64,000 nucleotides of DNA. It comes from Candidatus Thiosymbion sp. GTDB lineage: Bacteria > Pseudomonadota > Gammaproteobacteria > Chromatiales > Chromatiaceae. The position numbers and the translations under genes are program-made. Each line of letters starts with the position of its first letter. Position 1 is the stretch's first letter. The DNA is taken from NCBI GenBank assembly GCA_018435665.1, contig JAHDND010000011.1, forward strand, positions 62,001 to 126,000, read 5' to 3'. Positions 17,799-28,951 of the stretch are shown piece after piece. Below the pieces are notes generated by a model. The model searched no databases, was not told where the DNA came from, and saw only the letters and a list, made by a program, of their open reading frames with translations.

Positions 17799-18017
17799 AT
17801 GGCCAAAGAAGACGTCATTTCCATGGAGGGTACCGTGATCGATACCCTGCCCAATACCATGTTTCGTGTCGAGTTAGAGAACGGTCACGTGGTGACCGCG
17901 CATATCTCGGGGAAGATGCGCAAGCACTACATCCGCATCCTGACCGGGGATAAGGTGACCGTGGAGCTCACACCCTACGATCTGACCAAGGGGCGCATCA
18001 CCTACCGGGCGCGCTGA
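17799..18017 (+). CDS. infA: Translation initiation factor IF-1
   Basis: 72-residue OB-fold protein that binds the ribosomal A site during initiation. The sequence is the full canonical IF-1, starting [13 protein letters not shown] and ending [22 protein letters not shown] box lies at 17744-17749, with no clear -35. Its convergent neighbour clpA reproduces the enterobacterial infA-clpA proximity. The in-frame GTG at 17763 is rejected because it adds non-family residues. Confidence 0.96.
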   Translation: MAKEDVISMEGTVIDTLPNTMFRVELENGHVVTAHISGKMRKHYIRILTGDKVTVELTPYDLTKGRITYRAR

Positions 18018-18308
18018 AAGGGTCTGTTTTCCCCCGCTCCCCCGACTAACCCCAGCCCCTGGCCAATCTTGTCAGGGCGTCATTGCACCGCTGGTAATCA
18101 AAGATCTTGTTGAGAAGTCGTCACCTGAGGTGGCGTCTTTCGCGCCAAGATCCCAATCACAAACCTTAACTCAGCCACAAACCTTCCGCCCTGAATAACC
18201 CTCCTCGGAGGGTCCACCCATTAGCCCTCCACCGAGGGCACTGCGGCCATCCTTCACTCCCGTCAGGGCATCTTCTCCCCCTACCGCGATGCGATAGCGC
18301 CGGGTGGG
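18018..18308. other. Gap between convergent infA and clpA with two hairpins
   Basis: Two stem-loops lie between the convergent genes: ACCCTCC-TC-GGAGGGT at 18198-18213 and GCCCTC-CACC-GAGGGC at 18224-18239. They could end transcription from either side, although no T tract follows. The serine tRNA found at this position in E. coli was looked for and not seen. Confidence 0.5.
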
Positions 18309-20588
18309 TCACGCGCAGGCGGCAGCTACTGGAAATGCTTTGATCTTGTAATCAAAGCCTAGCTCTTCTCCCTCCACGGTCACTCGAACTTCCCCCCCGT
18401 TGACCAGCTCGCCGAAAAGGAGCGCGTTGGCCAAGGGTTTCTTGATGTGGTCCTTGATGATCCGGCTCATGGGGCGAGCACCCATGCGGGGGTCGTAACC
18501 CCTGGCTGCCAGCCAGGCGCGGGCCTGGTCGTCCACGATCAGGCTGACCTTTTTCTCCAATAACTGCTGTTCCAGTTCGAAGAGGAATTTATCCACCACG
18601 CTGGCGATGGTCGCGGGAGACAGGGCACCGAACTGGACCACGGCATCGAGCCGGTTACGGAACTCCGGGGTGAACATCCGTTTGATGACTTCCAGGCCAT
18701 CGCTGGCATGATCTTGTTCGGTGAAGCCGATCGAGGGCCGGCTCGTTTCGGCGGCGCCGGCATTGGTGGTCATCACCAGCACCACATGGCGGAAGTCCGC
18801 CTTGCGGCCGTTGTTATCGGTCAGGGTGCCATGATCCATGACCTGGAGCAGCAGGTTGAAGACGTCCGGGTGGGCCTTCTCGATTTCATCCAGCAGCAGG
18901 ACCGCATGGGGATTCTTGTTGATCTCCTCCGTCAACAGCCCGCCCTGATCGAAGCCGACATAGCCCGGCGGGGCGCCGATGAGGCGCGATACCGTGTGGC
19001 GCTCCATGTACTCCGACATATCGAAACGGATCAGTTTCAGGCCCAGGATCCGGGCGAGCTGACGGGTCACCTCGGTCTTGCCCACCCCCGTGGGACCGGC
19101 GAAGAGGAAGGAACCGATGGGTTTCTCCTCCTGCCCCAGGCCGGAGCGACTCATGCGGATGGCGGCGGTCAGGGTGTCGATGGCCGGTTCCTGGCCGAAG
19201 ACCACCAGTTTCAGATCCCGGTCCAGATTGCGCAGGGACTCGGTGTCGGAGGCCGACACCTGCTTGGGAGGGATGCGGGCGATCTTGGCGACGATGCGTT
19301 CGATATCGGCGACGTCGATCCGTTTCTTGCGGCGGGCCGCGGGCATGAGTTGCACATGGGCGCCGGCCTCGTCGATGACATCGATGGCCTTGTCGGGCAG
19401 GTGCCGGTCGTTGATATGCTTGGCCGCCAGTTCCGCCGCGGCCCGCAGGGCCGGCTGGGTATAGCTGACCTGATGGTGCTCCTCGAAGCGATTCTTGAGG
19501 CCCTTGAGAATCAGCACCGTATCTTCGACACTGGGCTCGTTGATGTCGATCTTTTGGAAGCGCCGGGCCAGGGCCCGATCCTTTTCGAAGATGCCACGAA
19601 ACTCCTGGTAGGTGGTGGAGCCGATACAGCGCAATTCCCCGGAGGCCAGGACCGGCTTGATCAGGTTGGAGGCGTCCATGACCCCGCCCGAGGCCGAACC
19701 AGCGCCGATGATGGTGTGAATCTCGTCGATGAAGAGAATCGCCTTGGGCTGGCGCTTGAGTTGGGCAATGACCGCCTTCAGGCGCTTCTCGAAGTCACCC
19801 CGGTACTTGGTGCCGGCCACCAGGGCGCCCAGGTCCAAGGCATAAATGACGGCGTCCCCCAGGATCTCCGGCACCGCCTCCTCGACGATCCGCCGCGCCA
19901 GACCCTCGGCGATGGCGGTCTTGCCCACCCCGGCCTCGCCCACCAGCAGGGGATTGTTCTTGCGCCGCCGACAGAGGATCTGAATGGTGCGCTCGACCTC
20001 GGCGTCGCGACCGATGAGGGGATCGATACGACCTAGGCGCGCCTGCTCGTTGAGGTTGGTCGTGAAATTCTCCAGCGGGCTGGCGTTGTCCTTCCCCCGG
20101 CCTTCCCGCTCCTCGCCCGCCTCGCCCGCAGCCTCGTCGTCCTGCCCCTCACCAGGGACCTTGGAGATCCCGTGGGAGATGTAATTCACGACATCGAGGC
20201 GGCTGATATCCTGACGGTTCAGGAGATAAACCGCCTGAGAGTCCTGTTCACCGAACAAGGCCACCAGGACGTTCGCCCCCGTGACCTCCTTCTTGCCAGC
20301 GGACTGGACATGAAAGACGGCGCGTTGCAAGACGCGCTGGAAGCCGATGGTCGGCTGAGTCTCCCGCTTATCCCCCTGGGGGATGAGGGGGATGGTTTCC
20401 TCGATGAAAGCAGCGATGTCGGAACGCAGCCGGCCCTCATCGGCCCCACAGGCCCGCAGCACCTTGGCGGCGCTCGGATTATCGATCAGCGAGAGCAGCA
20501 GGTGTTCGACGGTCATGTATTCATGCCGTTGTTCTCGCGCCTGGTGGAAGGCCTGGGTCAGGGTGAATTCAAGATCTTTACTCAGCAT
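18309..20588 (-). CDS. clpA: ATP-dependent Clp protease ATP-binding subunit ClpA
   Basis: Unfoldase partner of ClpP; with ClpS it degrades N-end-rule substrates. The 759-residue protein equals E. coli ClpA in length. It has a Clp-N double repeat (1-145), AAA module 1 with GEAGVGKT and AAA module 2 with GPTGVGKT. An IGF-type ClpP-docking loop appears as SIGFTEQD. The start at 20588 ([10 protein letters not shown]) is the family N-terminus. clpS lies 25 bp upstream on the same strand. Confidence 0.96.
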   Translation of the reverse strand: MLSKDLEFTLTQAFHQAREQRHEYMTVEHLLLSLIDNPSAAKVLRACGADEGRLRSDIAAFIEETIPLIPQGDKRETQPTIGFQRVLQRAVFHVQSAGKKEVTGANVLVALFGEQDSQAVYLLNRQDISRLDVVNYISHGISKVPGEGQDDEAAGEAGEEREGRGKDNASPLENFTTNLNEQARLGRIDPLIGRDAEVERTIQILCRRRKNNPLLVGEAGVGKTAIAEGLARRIVEEAVPEILGDAVIYALDLGALVAGTKYRGDFEKRLKAVIAQLKRQPKAILFIDEIHTIIGAGSASGGVMDASNLIKPVLASGELRCIGSTTYQEFRGIFEKDRALARRFQKIDINEPSVEDTVLILKGLKNRFEEHHQVSYTQPALRAAAELAAKHINDRHLPDKAIDVIDEAGAHVQLMPAARRKKRIDVADIERIVAKIARIPPKQVSASDTESLRNLDRDLKLVVFGQEPAIDTLTAAIRMSRSGLGQEEKPIGSFLFAGPTGVGKTEVTRQLARILGLKLIRFDMSEYMERHTVSRLIGAPPGYVGFDQGGLLTEEINKNPHAVLLLDEIEKAHPDVFNLLLQVMDHGTLTDNNGRKADFRHVVLVMTTNAGAAETSRPSIGFTEQDHASDGLEVIKRMFTPEFRNRLDAVVQFGALSPATIASVVDKFLFELEQQLLEKKVSLIVDDQARAWLAARGYDPRMGARPMSRIIKDHIKKPLANALLFGELVNGGEVRVTVEGEELGFDYKIKAFPVAAACA

Positions 20589-20613
20589 AGGGATCACCGG
20601 TCCGGGAGGGGCT

Positions 20614-20937
20614 TCAGGCCTCTTCCATGGTACACATAAGGGGGTGCTGGTGCCGCCGGGCAAAGTCCTTGACCTGAGCCACCTTGGTCTCGGCGACGTC
20701 CCGCGAGAAGACCCCGCAGACGCCCACGCCCCGCGTGTGGACATGGAGCATGATCTGGGTGGCCTTCTCCCGGCTCAGGTGGAAAAAGAGTTCCAGGACC
20801 TGAACGACAAAATCCATGGGAGTGAAATCATCATTGAGCAGCAAAACCCTATATCTCGGCGGGGGTTTGAGTTCGGGCCTGGCCTCCTGGACGGCCGCTC
20901 CCGCCGCGTGTTCCTGTGTCACATCCGAACCACTCAT
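20614..20937 (-). CDS. clpS: ATP-dependent Clp protease adaptor ClpS
   Basis: Adaptor that delivers N-degron substrates to ClpAP. The 107 residues contain [20 protein letters not shown] and the [13 protein letters not shown] core, including the residues that form the N-degron pocket. ATG 20937 is taken as the start; GTG 20955 is possible. It is co-directional with clpA and divergent from the cold-shock gene. Confidence 0.93.
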   Translation of the reverse strand: MSGSDVTQEHAAGAAVQEARPELKPPPRYRVLLLNDDFTPMDFVVQVLELFFHLSREKATQIMLHVHTRGVGVCGVFSRDVAETKVAQVKDFARRHQHPLMCTMEEA

Positions 20938-20973
20938 GTCAATGCGAATTCCCACGAAGCTGTCATTTTTGGA

Positions 20974-21001
20974 TTGACCCCAAGAATGGGGTCATTATAC
21001 T
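20974..21001 (+). promoter_or_regulatory. Sigma-70 promoter toward the cold-shock gene, overlapped by a palindrome
   Basis: TTGACC (20974-20979) and TATACT (20996-21001) are separated by 16 bp. TGACCCC-AAGAAT-GGGGTCA, a 7-bp-arm inverted repeat at 20975-20994, covers the -35 and spacer, so a repressor site is plausible. The implied 5' leader before 21280 is about 270 nt, comparable to the long leaders of cold-shock mRNAs. Confidence 0.5.
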
Positions 21002-21279
21002 TGACCCTCAAGAAGGCGACCGGCGAAGCCAGATCCGTCTTCGGCAGGGCAGGCAAGGGGCTGAAGAGGTGGCGCAGGCTTCTTGCGGGCAAGGCTCTTC
21101 ATGAAATCTCGCGGAGAGAGGCCTTCCTCGAACTGCTCGTTTCCATTACCGCACCATAACATAGACGTCAGTAGGGCAAGGCCCTGAGTAGTCGCCTGGC
21201 ACAAACCGGATTCGGGCTCAGCCAGGAATGAAAACAAATGGGGGAAAACCCCCAAAATCTCCCAGGAGGAGTGACAGCG

Positions 21280-21486
21280 ATGATGACCGGTATCGTGAAA
21301 TGGTTCAACAACGCCAAGGGATATGGATTCGTCAGATCAGACGGCAATGAAGAGGACGTTTTCGTTCACTTCTCCGCCATTGACATGGATGGTTATCGGA
21401 CCCTCAAGGAGGGACAAAAGGTTCAGTTCGAAATCAGTCAGGGCCCGAAGGGACTGCATGCCGCCCGCGTTAACCGGCTCAATTAA
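21280..21486 (+). CDS. cspD: Cold-shock domain protein (CspD/CspA family)
   Basis: A 68-residue single OB-fold RNA/DNA-binding protein with both RNP motifs: KGYGFV (14-19) and DVFVHF (27-32). AGGAGGA lies 10 nt before the first of two adjacent ATG codons. Its position divergent to clpS-clpA matches cspD of E. coli, which supports that name. Sequence alone fits any CspA-family member. Confidence 0.92.
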   Translation: MMTGIVKWFNNAKGYGFVRSDGNEEDVFVHFSAIDMDGYRTLKEGQKVQFEISQGPKGLHAARVNRLN

Positions 21487-21504
21487 CCCCCGCTGATTCC
21501 AGCG

Positions 21505-21545
21505 CAAAAAAAACCACGCCGCCTTCGGGCGGCATGGTTATTTGG
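21505..21545. terminator. Bidirectional intrinsic terminator between cspD and icd
   Basis: A run of As precedes AACCACGCCGCC, a TTCG tetraloop, then GGCGGCATGGTT and ATTT. The 12-bp stem has a single mismatch. The A tract on the left and the T-containing tract on the right let it serve both the rightward cspD and the leftward icd transcripts. Confidence 0.85.
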
Positions 21546-21601
21546 GAAACTCGCCGGCAGGGTGCTGGCCGGCCTGAACATCAGGCCAGCCAGATCCGGA
21601 T

Positions 21602-22858
<1,257 letters not shown>

Positions 22859-23011
22859 GTCGTCTATCTCATCGCGATTGATAAAGGGGAAGTTTCCAGC
22901 CCCCGCAGGAGGTCTGAGTGAAGCCGGGGGAATTATAGGACTTCGCGGACCTGAATGGCTCCTCCCGTTGGTTTTTTAATTCAGAAACATATTCTTAAAC
23001 AGTAATATCCC

Positions 23012-24355
23012 ATGCCCTCACCCCCTGGCTCCCCCGCGGGAGGATCGGGAGTAGACCCCTCAGCCACCCACCGCACCTCGGGCCCTGATCCTGGCCCTGG
23101 TCTTGGCATAGTGCCTGGTCCTTGCCCAGATCTCGATGCTGGCCCTGGTCTTAGTCTTGGCCTTGGTACTGACACGGCTCTTGGTCCTGGCCCAACCGCA
23201 TCGGACCGGATCATGGTCGGCCTCTCGGGGGGCGTCGATTCCTCCGTGGCCGCCCTGCTGCTCCGCGACCAGGGTTACCGCCTGGAGGGCCTGTTCATGA
23301 AGAACTGGGAGGAGGACGACGAACCTGGCTACTGCGCCGCCGCCGCGGATCTGGCGGATGCGACCCTCGTCGCCCGGCAACTCGGCATCCCCCTGCATAG
23401 CGTCAACTTCGCCACCGAATACTGGGACCAGGTCTTCACCGCTTTTCTCGCCGAGTACCGGGCCCACCGCACCCCCAATCCGGACGTCCTGTGCAACCGC
23501 GAGATCAAATTCCGCGCCTTTCTGGACCATGCCCGGGGTCTGGGGGCCACCGCCATCGCCACCGGCCACTATGCCCGACGGGTGACGGATGACCGGGGCC
23601 ATCACCTCTGCCTGAGTCAGGATCCGGACAAGGATCAGACCTACTTCCTGCACCTCCTCGACCAGGAACAGCTTGGCCGCGCCCTGTTCCCCCTCGGCGA
23701 CCTGCGCAAGGGTGAGGTGCGGGACCTGGCCCGGCGCGCCGGTCTGACCACGGCGACCAAGAAGGACAGCACCGGCATCTGCTTCATCGGCGAGCGCCGT
23801 TTCCGCGATTTTCTCGCCCGCTACGTGCCCCCGGAGCCGGGGCCCATCCTGACCCCCGCGGGGATCCAACTGGGTGAACATCAGGGTCTGGCCTATTACA
23901 CTCTGGGCCAGCGTCAGGGACTGGGTATCGGCGGCCAGGCCGGCGGCCCGGAGGCACCCTGGTATGTGGCTGGCAAGGACCCGGAACGCAATGCCCTCAT
24001 CGTCGTCCAGGGTCACGACCATCCCCTCCTGTTCAGCCAGGCCCTGACCCTGACCGGTCTCCACTGGATCGCCGGCCAGCCGCCCCGGGAGGCGCCCTTC
24101 GCTTGCGAGGCACGTCTCAGGCACCGCCAACCCTTGCAAGACTGCCGAGTCGAGTACCTGGACGACACCCAGGCGCGCCTGCGCTTTTCGCACCCCCAAC
24201 GGGCCGCGACCCCCGGCCAGTCGGCGGTCCTGTACCTCGGCGCGGAATGCCTGGGCGGCGGTGTCATCGCCTCAACACCGGACAACCCCCTGACGGGTGT
24301 CCTCTCGCCACCCTTATCGCCATCCATTCCATCCCCCTCAACGGCCAAGTCATGA
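23012..24355 (+). CDS. mnmA: tRNA-specific 2-thiouridylase MnmA with a low-complexity N-terminal extension
   Basis: Thiolates U34 of tRNA Lys, Glu and Gln. The PP-loop SGGVDSS appears only near residue 71, followed by the catalytic Cys in NPDVLCNREIKF and the second Cys in GICFIGERRF. The 65 residues before the P-loop are Gly/Pro/Leu repeats (GPGLGI, GPGLSLGLG) that the family lacks. They derive from a degenerate CCTGGTCTTGG-like DNA repeat at 23085-23195. No convincing ribosome site precedes the ATG at 23012, so the true start may lie further in. The 3' end overlaps hflD by the ATGA junction. Confidence 0.9.
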   Translation: MPSPPGSPAGGSGVDPSATHRTSGPDPGPGLGIVPGPCPDLDAGPGLSLGLGTDTALGPGPTASDRIMVGLSGGVDSSVAALLLRDQGYRLEGLFMKNWEEDDEPGYCAAAADLADATLVARQLGIPLHSVNFATEYWDQVFTAFLAEYRAHRTPNPDVLCNREIKFRAFLDHARGLGATAIATGHYARRVTDDRGHHLCLSQDPDKDQTYFLHLLDQEQLGRALFPLGDLRKGEVRDLARRAGLTTATKKDSTGICFIGERRFRDFLARYVPPEPGPILTPAGIQLGEHQGLAYYTLGQRQGLGIGGQAGGPEAPWYVAGKDPERNALIVVQGHDHPLLFSQALTLTGLHWIAGQPPREAPFACEARLRHRQPLQDCRVEYLDDTQARLRFSHPQRAATPGQSAVLYLGAECLGGGVIASTPDNPLTGVLSPPLSPSIPSPSTAKS

Positions 24356-24978
24356 CCTACACCGTTCAAGATCGCCTCATCGCGCTGGGTGCCATCTATC
24401 AGGCCAGCCTGTGCGTGCGCCGCATTGCCACCAAAGGTACGGTGGACACGGAACTCATGGAGCCCTGCATCTACAGTCTCTTCCAGAAGGATGCCCCCAC
24501 CCCGGCGGAGGTCTTTGGACCACCCGGCGCCCTGGCCCCCGGGGTCCGGGAACTCGCCAACCAACTCTCGGGCAAGACCGCGCGAGATCTGGAATTCACC
24601 CGTTACCTGCTCGCCCTGCTCAAGCTGGAATCCGTCCTCAACCGTCGCCCGGACCTGGTCGAGCGGATCGCCCAGGGGATCGAGGGGGCCCGCGCCAAAC
24701 TGGACCACTTCCCCCTCCTCCACCCCAATCTCCTGGCCCACATCGCCGAGCTTTATAGCCAGACCGTCAGCCAGCTCCAGCCGCGGATCCTCGTCCGGGG
24801 GGACCCCGCCTATTTGCAGAATCCGGACAACCAGAACCGCATCCGCGCCCTGTTGCTGGCGGGGATCCGCGCCGCCTGGCTGTGGCGGCAGATGGGCGGC
24901 AGCCGCTGGAAGATCCTCTTTGGCCGCCAGCAGTTTCTGGCGGCCGCCCAGGCTTATCTGCGCCCACTAACTCATTGA
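24352..24978 (+). CDS. hflD: High-frequency-lysogenization protein HflD homologue
   Basis: A 208-residue mostly helical protein. The family includes E. coli HflD (YcfC), a peripheral membrane protein that modulates CII/lysogeny. Recognisable segments are DRLIALGAIYQAS, PCIYSLFQ and IRALLLAGIRAAWLWRQMGG. The start ATG overlaps the mnmA stop (ATGA), indicating coupled translation as in the conserved mnmA-hflD pair. purB, which follows in E. coli, is absent here. Confidence 0.9.
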   Translation: MTYTVQDRLIALGAIYQASLCVRRIATKGTVDTELMEPCIYSLFQKDAPTPAEVFGPPGALAPGVRELANQLSGKTARDLEFTRYLLALLKLESVLNRRPDLVERIAQGIEGARAKLDHFPLLHPNLLAHIAELYSQTVSQLQPRILVRGDPAYLQNPDNQNRIRALLLAGIRAAWLWRQMGGSRWKILFGRQQFLAAAQAYLRPLTH

Positions 24979-25083
24979 CGATTACAGTCATCGCACCTCA
25001 ATGTTCGGTATCCCCGGGTCGGATGGTTTACATCTGGGCCAGCACGTCACCCCCCCTGAGAACCTCGCGTGGAGAATCCAGCC

Positions 25084-25380
25084 ATGAATCAGGACGTCAT
25101 CGGTCGCTGCTGGCACTGTGGCCGCGACCTGACCAAAACGGATTATGGCCGTGAGACCCTCTGCCTGGGTTGCGGCAAGGCGACCCGGGTATGCCGCAAT
25201 TGTCGCCACTATGCCCCGGGCAGGCCCAACGCCTGTCTGGAACCCATGGCGGAGGAGGTGCTGGACAAGGAACGGGCCAATTTCTGTGAGTTATTCGACC
25301 CAGGTGATCGCCATAGCGGCACGGCGGGTGCCACAAGCGCCGCTGAACTGCTCAAACGGGCGAACGACCTCTTCCAGTAG
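25084..25380 (+). CDS. Small zinc-ribbon-like protein of unknown function
   Basis: A 98-residue protein with CWHCGRD (10-16), CLGCGK, CRNCRHY and later single Cys residues in NACLEP and NFCELF. Four CxxC-type pairs suggest two zinc ribbons or a metal site. GGAG lies 9 nt before the ATG at 25084, which is why the upstream in-frame GTG (25069) is not used. No partner is evident. It is transcribed toward the convergent response regulator gene. Confidence 0.75.
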   Translation: MNQDVIGRCWHCGRDLTKTDYGRETLCLGCGKATRVCRNCRHYAPGRPNACLEPMAEEVLDKERANFCELFDPGDRHSGTAGATSAAELLKRANDLFQ

Positions 25381-25524
25381 GCCGCCCTCGCGGCAAACTG
25401 AAAGGAGGCGGCGCTCGCGGCAAGGCAGACCCGCCGCCTTACGGGCAGCGGCCATGTCAGGGATGTCGGTCGGCTCAGGAAGCTGCGGGTAGACCAGCCG
25501 GCCATGTGCGATGGCCACCCAGGA

Positions 25525-26868
25525 CTAGAGTTCCTCAAGCTTGTGGCGTTTCAGGAGGCGATAAATGCTGCGTTCACTGACATCCATGACCTCCGCCACC
25601 TTGCCGCGATGCCCCATGAACTTGCTCAGGAGCAGGCGTACATACTCCAGTTCAAGTTCCTCCAGGGTCGGGTCGTGGTCAAACTTGAGGTTGAACTCGA
25701 CCGCCGGGCGATTATCGAAGGCCAGGTGCTCGGGGCGAATCAGGCTGGTGTCCCGGGAGAGGATAATCGCCCGCTCGATGACATTCTTGAGTTCCCGGAC
25801 ATTACCGGGCCAATCATAGGCCGTGAGTTTGCGGATCGCCTCGGCGGCGATGCTCTTGTTGATCCGCCGACTGAAATTATGGTTGCGGATGAAGTGGTTG
25901 GCGAGATACGGGATATCGTCCCGTCGCTCCCGCAGGGGTGGGGTGTCGATGACGAAGGCGCTGAGCCGGTAATAGAGATCGGCGCGAAAGCTGCCGAGCT
26001 CGCAGAGTTGCGCCAGGTCGCGGTTGGTCGCCGCCACGACGCGGATATTGGCCTGCAGGTCGCGAGTCCCCCCCAGGCGACGAAAGACCCCAGTTTCCAA
26101 TACCCGTAACAGCTTGGCCTGAATCCCAGGCTCGATCTCGCCGATCTCATCCAGAAACAGGGTCCCCCCCTCGGCGCCCTCGATAAGGCCGCGTTTCTGC
26201 TTGTCCGCGCCGGTGAAGGCCCCGCGCTCGTGACCGAAGAGCTCCGACTCGAAGAGCTTCTCCTGCAGCGTGCAGCAGTCCACGGCCACGAAGTTACGTT
26301 TGGCGCGATTGCTCTGATCATGGATGGCGCGGGCAACCAATTCCTTGCCGGACCCGCTTTCCCCCTGAATCAGGACGGTGATATCCGCGGGCGCCACGTG
26401 CTTGATGACCTCCTTGATGCGATTCAGGGGGGTGCTGACCCCGATCATGAAGTTGGAGACCGCCTCGCGGGCCTGGAGCTGATGACGGCAGACTTGATGG
26501 TCGATGCGCAGGAGGGCGTCGGCCAGGGCCCGCTGCACCACCAGGATCAATTCGTCGGGGCTCACGGGTTTGAGCAGGTACTCGAAGGCCCCGGCCTTCA
26601 TGGCCTGAACGGCATCACGGACCGAGCCAAAGGCGGTGAGGACGATAACCGGCTGGCTCTTGGCCAGTTCCGGCAGGCGCTCCAGGCTGTCGCCATCGGG
26701 CAGGCGCACATCGGTGATGACCAGACTGGGTTCATGCCGGCTCAGATAGCGTTCCCCATCCCGCCAGTTCATGACGCCCGTAACGTCATAGCCCTGGTCG
26801 CGCAACTGGCCGACCAGCAACCGGTTGAGTACGTTGTCATCTTCGACGACCAGGATGCGTTTGGGCAT
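25525..26868 (-). CDS. NtrC-family sigma-54-dependent response regulator
   Basis: Three domains in 447 residues: an N-terminal receiver with acidic pocket Glu9/Asp10/Asp11 and phosphoacceptor Asp53, a central AAA+ domain with Walker A GESGSGKE and the sigma-54-contacting GAFTGAD loop, and a C-terminal Fis-type HTH (GKVAEVMDVSERSIYRLLKRH). It begins 2 nt after the stop of the histidine kinase gene, so the two are a cognate, coupled pair. Two sigma-54-type promoters occur nearby at 29173 and 32249, in front of the respiratory genes, which are its probable targets. Confidence 0.95.
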   Translation of the reverse strand: MPKRILVVEDDNVLNRLLVGQLRDQGYDVTGVMNWRDGERYLSRHEPSLVITDVRLPDGDSLERLPELAKSQPVIVLTAFGSVRDAVQAMKAGAFEYLLKPVSPDELILVVQRALADALLRIDHQVCRHQLQAREAVSNFMIGVSTPLNRIKEVIKHVAPADITVLIQGESGSGKELVARAIHDQSNRAKRNFVAVDCCTLQEKLFESELFGHERGAFTGADKQKRGLIEGAEGGTLFLDEIGEIEPGIQAKLLRVLETGVFRRLGGTRDLQANIRVVAATNRDLAQLCELGSFRADLYYRLSAFVIDTPPLRERRDDIPYLANHFIRNHNFSRRINKSIAAEAIRKLTAYDWPGNVRELKNVIERAIILSRDTSLIRPEHLAFDNRPAVEFNLKFDHDPTLEELELEYVRLLLSKFMGHRGKVAEVMDVSERSIYRLLKRHKLEEL

Positions 26869-26870
26869 GG

Positions 26871-28853
26871 TCACACCTCAGGTACAGGGTCGGGGTTGAC
26901 TCCGGTCGATGCCGAGAACCGAGCGGCATCGTCCCTATCCCTTCCGGGAGCGTCAATGTCTTCCGGGAAGAGTGAACTGGCCCGTTCACCCTCGTCAGGG
27001 GCCTGGACACTGACGTTGGCATCCGCATCTGGAAACAGCAGGCTGACGCAAGTCCCCTGCCCCAGGACGCTGTTGATGGCGATACCGCCGCCATGGCGGC
27101 TGACGATATCCTTGGTGATGGCGAGTCCCAGACCCGTTCCCCGGACGCCATCGGCACGGCGACTGAAGAAGGGCTCGAAGATCCGTTGCAGATTGGAGGG
27201 GGGGATGCCAATCCCCGTATCCTCGACCCGAATCCGGATCTGGCCCGACTCACGCCCCAGGCTGACGCTCAAACGACCGCCCTTGGGCATGGCATGCAGG
27301 GCGTTCTGGCAGAGATTGAGGATCGCCATGCGCAACTCACTGTCACTGGCCAGGATCCGGAAGGCGCCCGGGGGGAAGTCGCGGCAAATCTCGACTCCCA
27401 GGGTATCGGCCTCCCAGTGCAACAGGCGCAGGTTGTCGTCCACCACCTGTTCCAGACTGACCAGTTCCGGCTGACTGGGCGGAGGGACACTCAGTTTGAG
27501 CAGCCGCTCGGTGACCTGGTTGCACTTGTCCACCTCCTGGTCGACCAGGACCAGGTACTCGCCGGCCAGTTCCAGACGCGGGGGATCGCTGGCGAGGGCC
27601 TGAAGGGCGGCATGCAAGGCCATGCGCACCGAGGCGAGGGGGTTGTGGATCTCATGGGCGACGCCGGCGGCAAGACGCCCCAATTCGGACAACTTTTGCT
27701 CGTGGGAGAAGTGGATATCCTGGGCCAGATCCCTGATGGACTCCACCACATAGTCCTGGGTCACCCCGCCCTTTATCACCCGCAAGGGTGCGGCGTAGAT
27801 CTCCGCGTCCAGGGTACCGCCATCCAAGCGTGGCCGGCGCTGCACGAAGCGCAAGGGTGCGGCATCCTTGACCATTTCAGCAAGGGGACAGGTCACCAGA
27901 TGTTCCGGACAGGGCACATCCCGTCCATGGCTGGCGGCGAAGCAAAATCTGGGCATGGGCTGCCCCTCGGCCAGGCCCACCTGGCGGCGAAAGGCGGCAT
28001 TGGCCAGGACCTGGTGGTAATTGGCGTCCACCACCCGGACCCCATCGGGAAAGGCGTCCAGGAGTTGTTCCAGGAAGCGCTCCTGGTCTTTCAGCTCCAC
28101 CATTTTGTCTTGCAGGGCCGCCGCCATGCGATTGAAGCCCCGCCCCAGCTCCGCCAGTTCGTCCGTGCCCGGGAGGTCCACCCGCGCCGTCAGGTCGCCG
28201 TTTTCCAGGCCAGCGCTGACCTGGGTGAGCTGGCGGATGGGTCGGATGACATACCGCCCCATGAACCACCAGCCCCCCGCCAGGTTGATCAGCACGATCA
28301 GGGACCCGGAGCCCGTCAGCAACAGGGTGGTGCGCCAGGCCTGCTCGCGAATCGGCTCGGCGACGAAATCCACATAAAGGATGCCGTTGACCGGGTGCTG
28401 GTCCAGGGGGCCATGACACTCCTGACAGGGGGGCTTGTTGGCCACCGGATTGATGGTGCGCAGCACCAGTTCCCCACTGGGGTTCTCCAGGAGTTCGGTG
28501 GTGGGCGTATCCGCCGCGATCGACGGTACGGGTAACCGTTCTCCCAGCCAGGCGGGATTGCTGGCAAAGCGGACCTCGCCCTGGGGAGCGATGATGCGCA
28601 CCCCCGCCACCCCCTCCGTCTGACCCAGGCGCCCGACAATGGCCCGCAGGCCATCCAGGTCGCGCTTCAACATGGCGTTTTCCAGCGAGGTCTGAAACAG
28701 ACGGGTGACCTGGCCGGCGGCCGCGGACCGTTCCCGCTCCAGCTCGAGCCGGTAAAGCCAGGTAAAGATTAGCAGGAAGATCAGCGAACTGGAGAGCAGG
28801 CCCGCTGCGGTGCCCAGGGCAAATTTGCGATTCAATCCCCCCTGCCAAGTCAT
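26871..28853 (-). CDS. Membrane sensor histidine kinase with periplasmic haem-binding motif
   Basis: A 660-residue kinase. TM1 lies at about 11-35. A periplasmic domain (36-173) contains a single CQECH motif (Cys143, Cys146, His147) of the Tll0287/DUF3365 type that binds c-type haem. TM2 lies at about 175-197, followed by HAMP and a PAS domain (about 260-370) with Cys304, Cys315 and Cys322. HisKA follows with His400 in AAGVAHEIHNPLASVR, then HATPase_c with DTGIGIPPSN and GTGLGLAITK. A periplasmic redox or ligand signal sensed through haem is a reasonable inference. It is immediately followed by its sigma-54 regulator and divergent from the genes it probably controls. Confidence 0.92.
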   Translation of the reverse strand: MTWQGGLNRKFALGTAAGLLSSSLIFLLIFTWLYRLELERERSAAAGQVTRLFQTSLENAMLKRDLDGLRAIVGRLGQTEGVAGVRIIAPQGEVRFASNPAWLGERLPVPSIAADTPTTELLENPSGELVLRTINPVANKPPCQECHGPLDQHPVNGILYVDFVAEPIREQAWRTTLLLTGSGSLIVLINLAGGWWFMGRYVIRPIRQLTQVSAGLENGDLTARVDLPGTDELAELGRGFNRMAAALQDKMVELKDQERFLEQLLDAFPDGVRVVDANYHQVLANAAFRRQVGLAEGQPMPRFCFAASHGRDVPCPEHLVTCPLAEMVKDAAPLRFVQRRPRLDGGTLDAEIYAAPLRVIKGGVTQDYVVESIRDLAQDIHFSHEQKLSELGRLAAGVAHEIHNPLASVRMALHAALQALASDPPRLELAGEYLVLVDQEVDKCNQVTERLLKLSVPPPSQPELVSLEQVVDDNLRLLHWEADTLGVEICRDFPPGAFRILASDSELRMAILNLCQNALHAMPKGGRLSVSLGRESGQIRIRVEDTGIGIPPSNLQRIFEPFFSRRADGVRGTGLGLAITKDIVSRHGGGIAINSVLGQGTCVSLLFPDADANVSVQAPDEGERASSLFPEDIDAPGRDRDDAARFSASTGVNPDPVPEV

Positions 28854-28951
28854 CGTGTCCTCCCGCGGGTGGCTGCCAGCGCCGCCCCCTCCAGCACAGT
28901 GAATGGAGACCCCTGCCCAGCGTACCGCACCACCCTGGGTTGGGGACTGAA

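Noticed and set aside
18018-18308. Possible tRNA gene between infA and clpA
   Set aside because: No T-arm sequence or cloverleaf pairing was found. No tRNA, rRNA or CRISPR array was recognised anywhere in the window.
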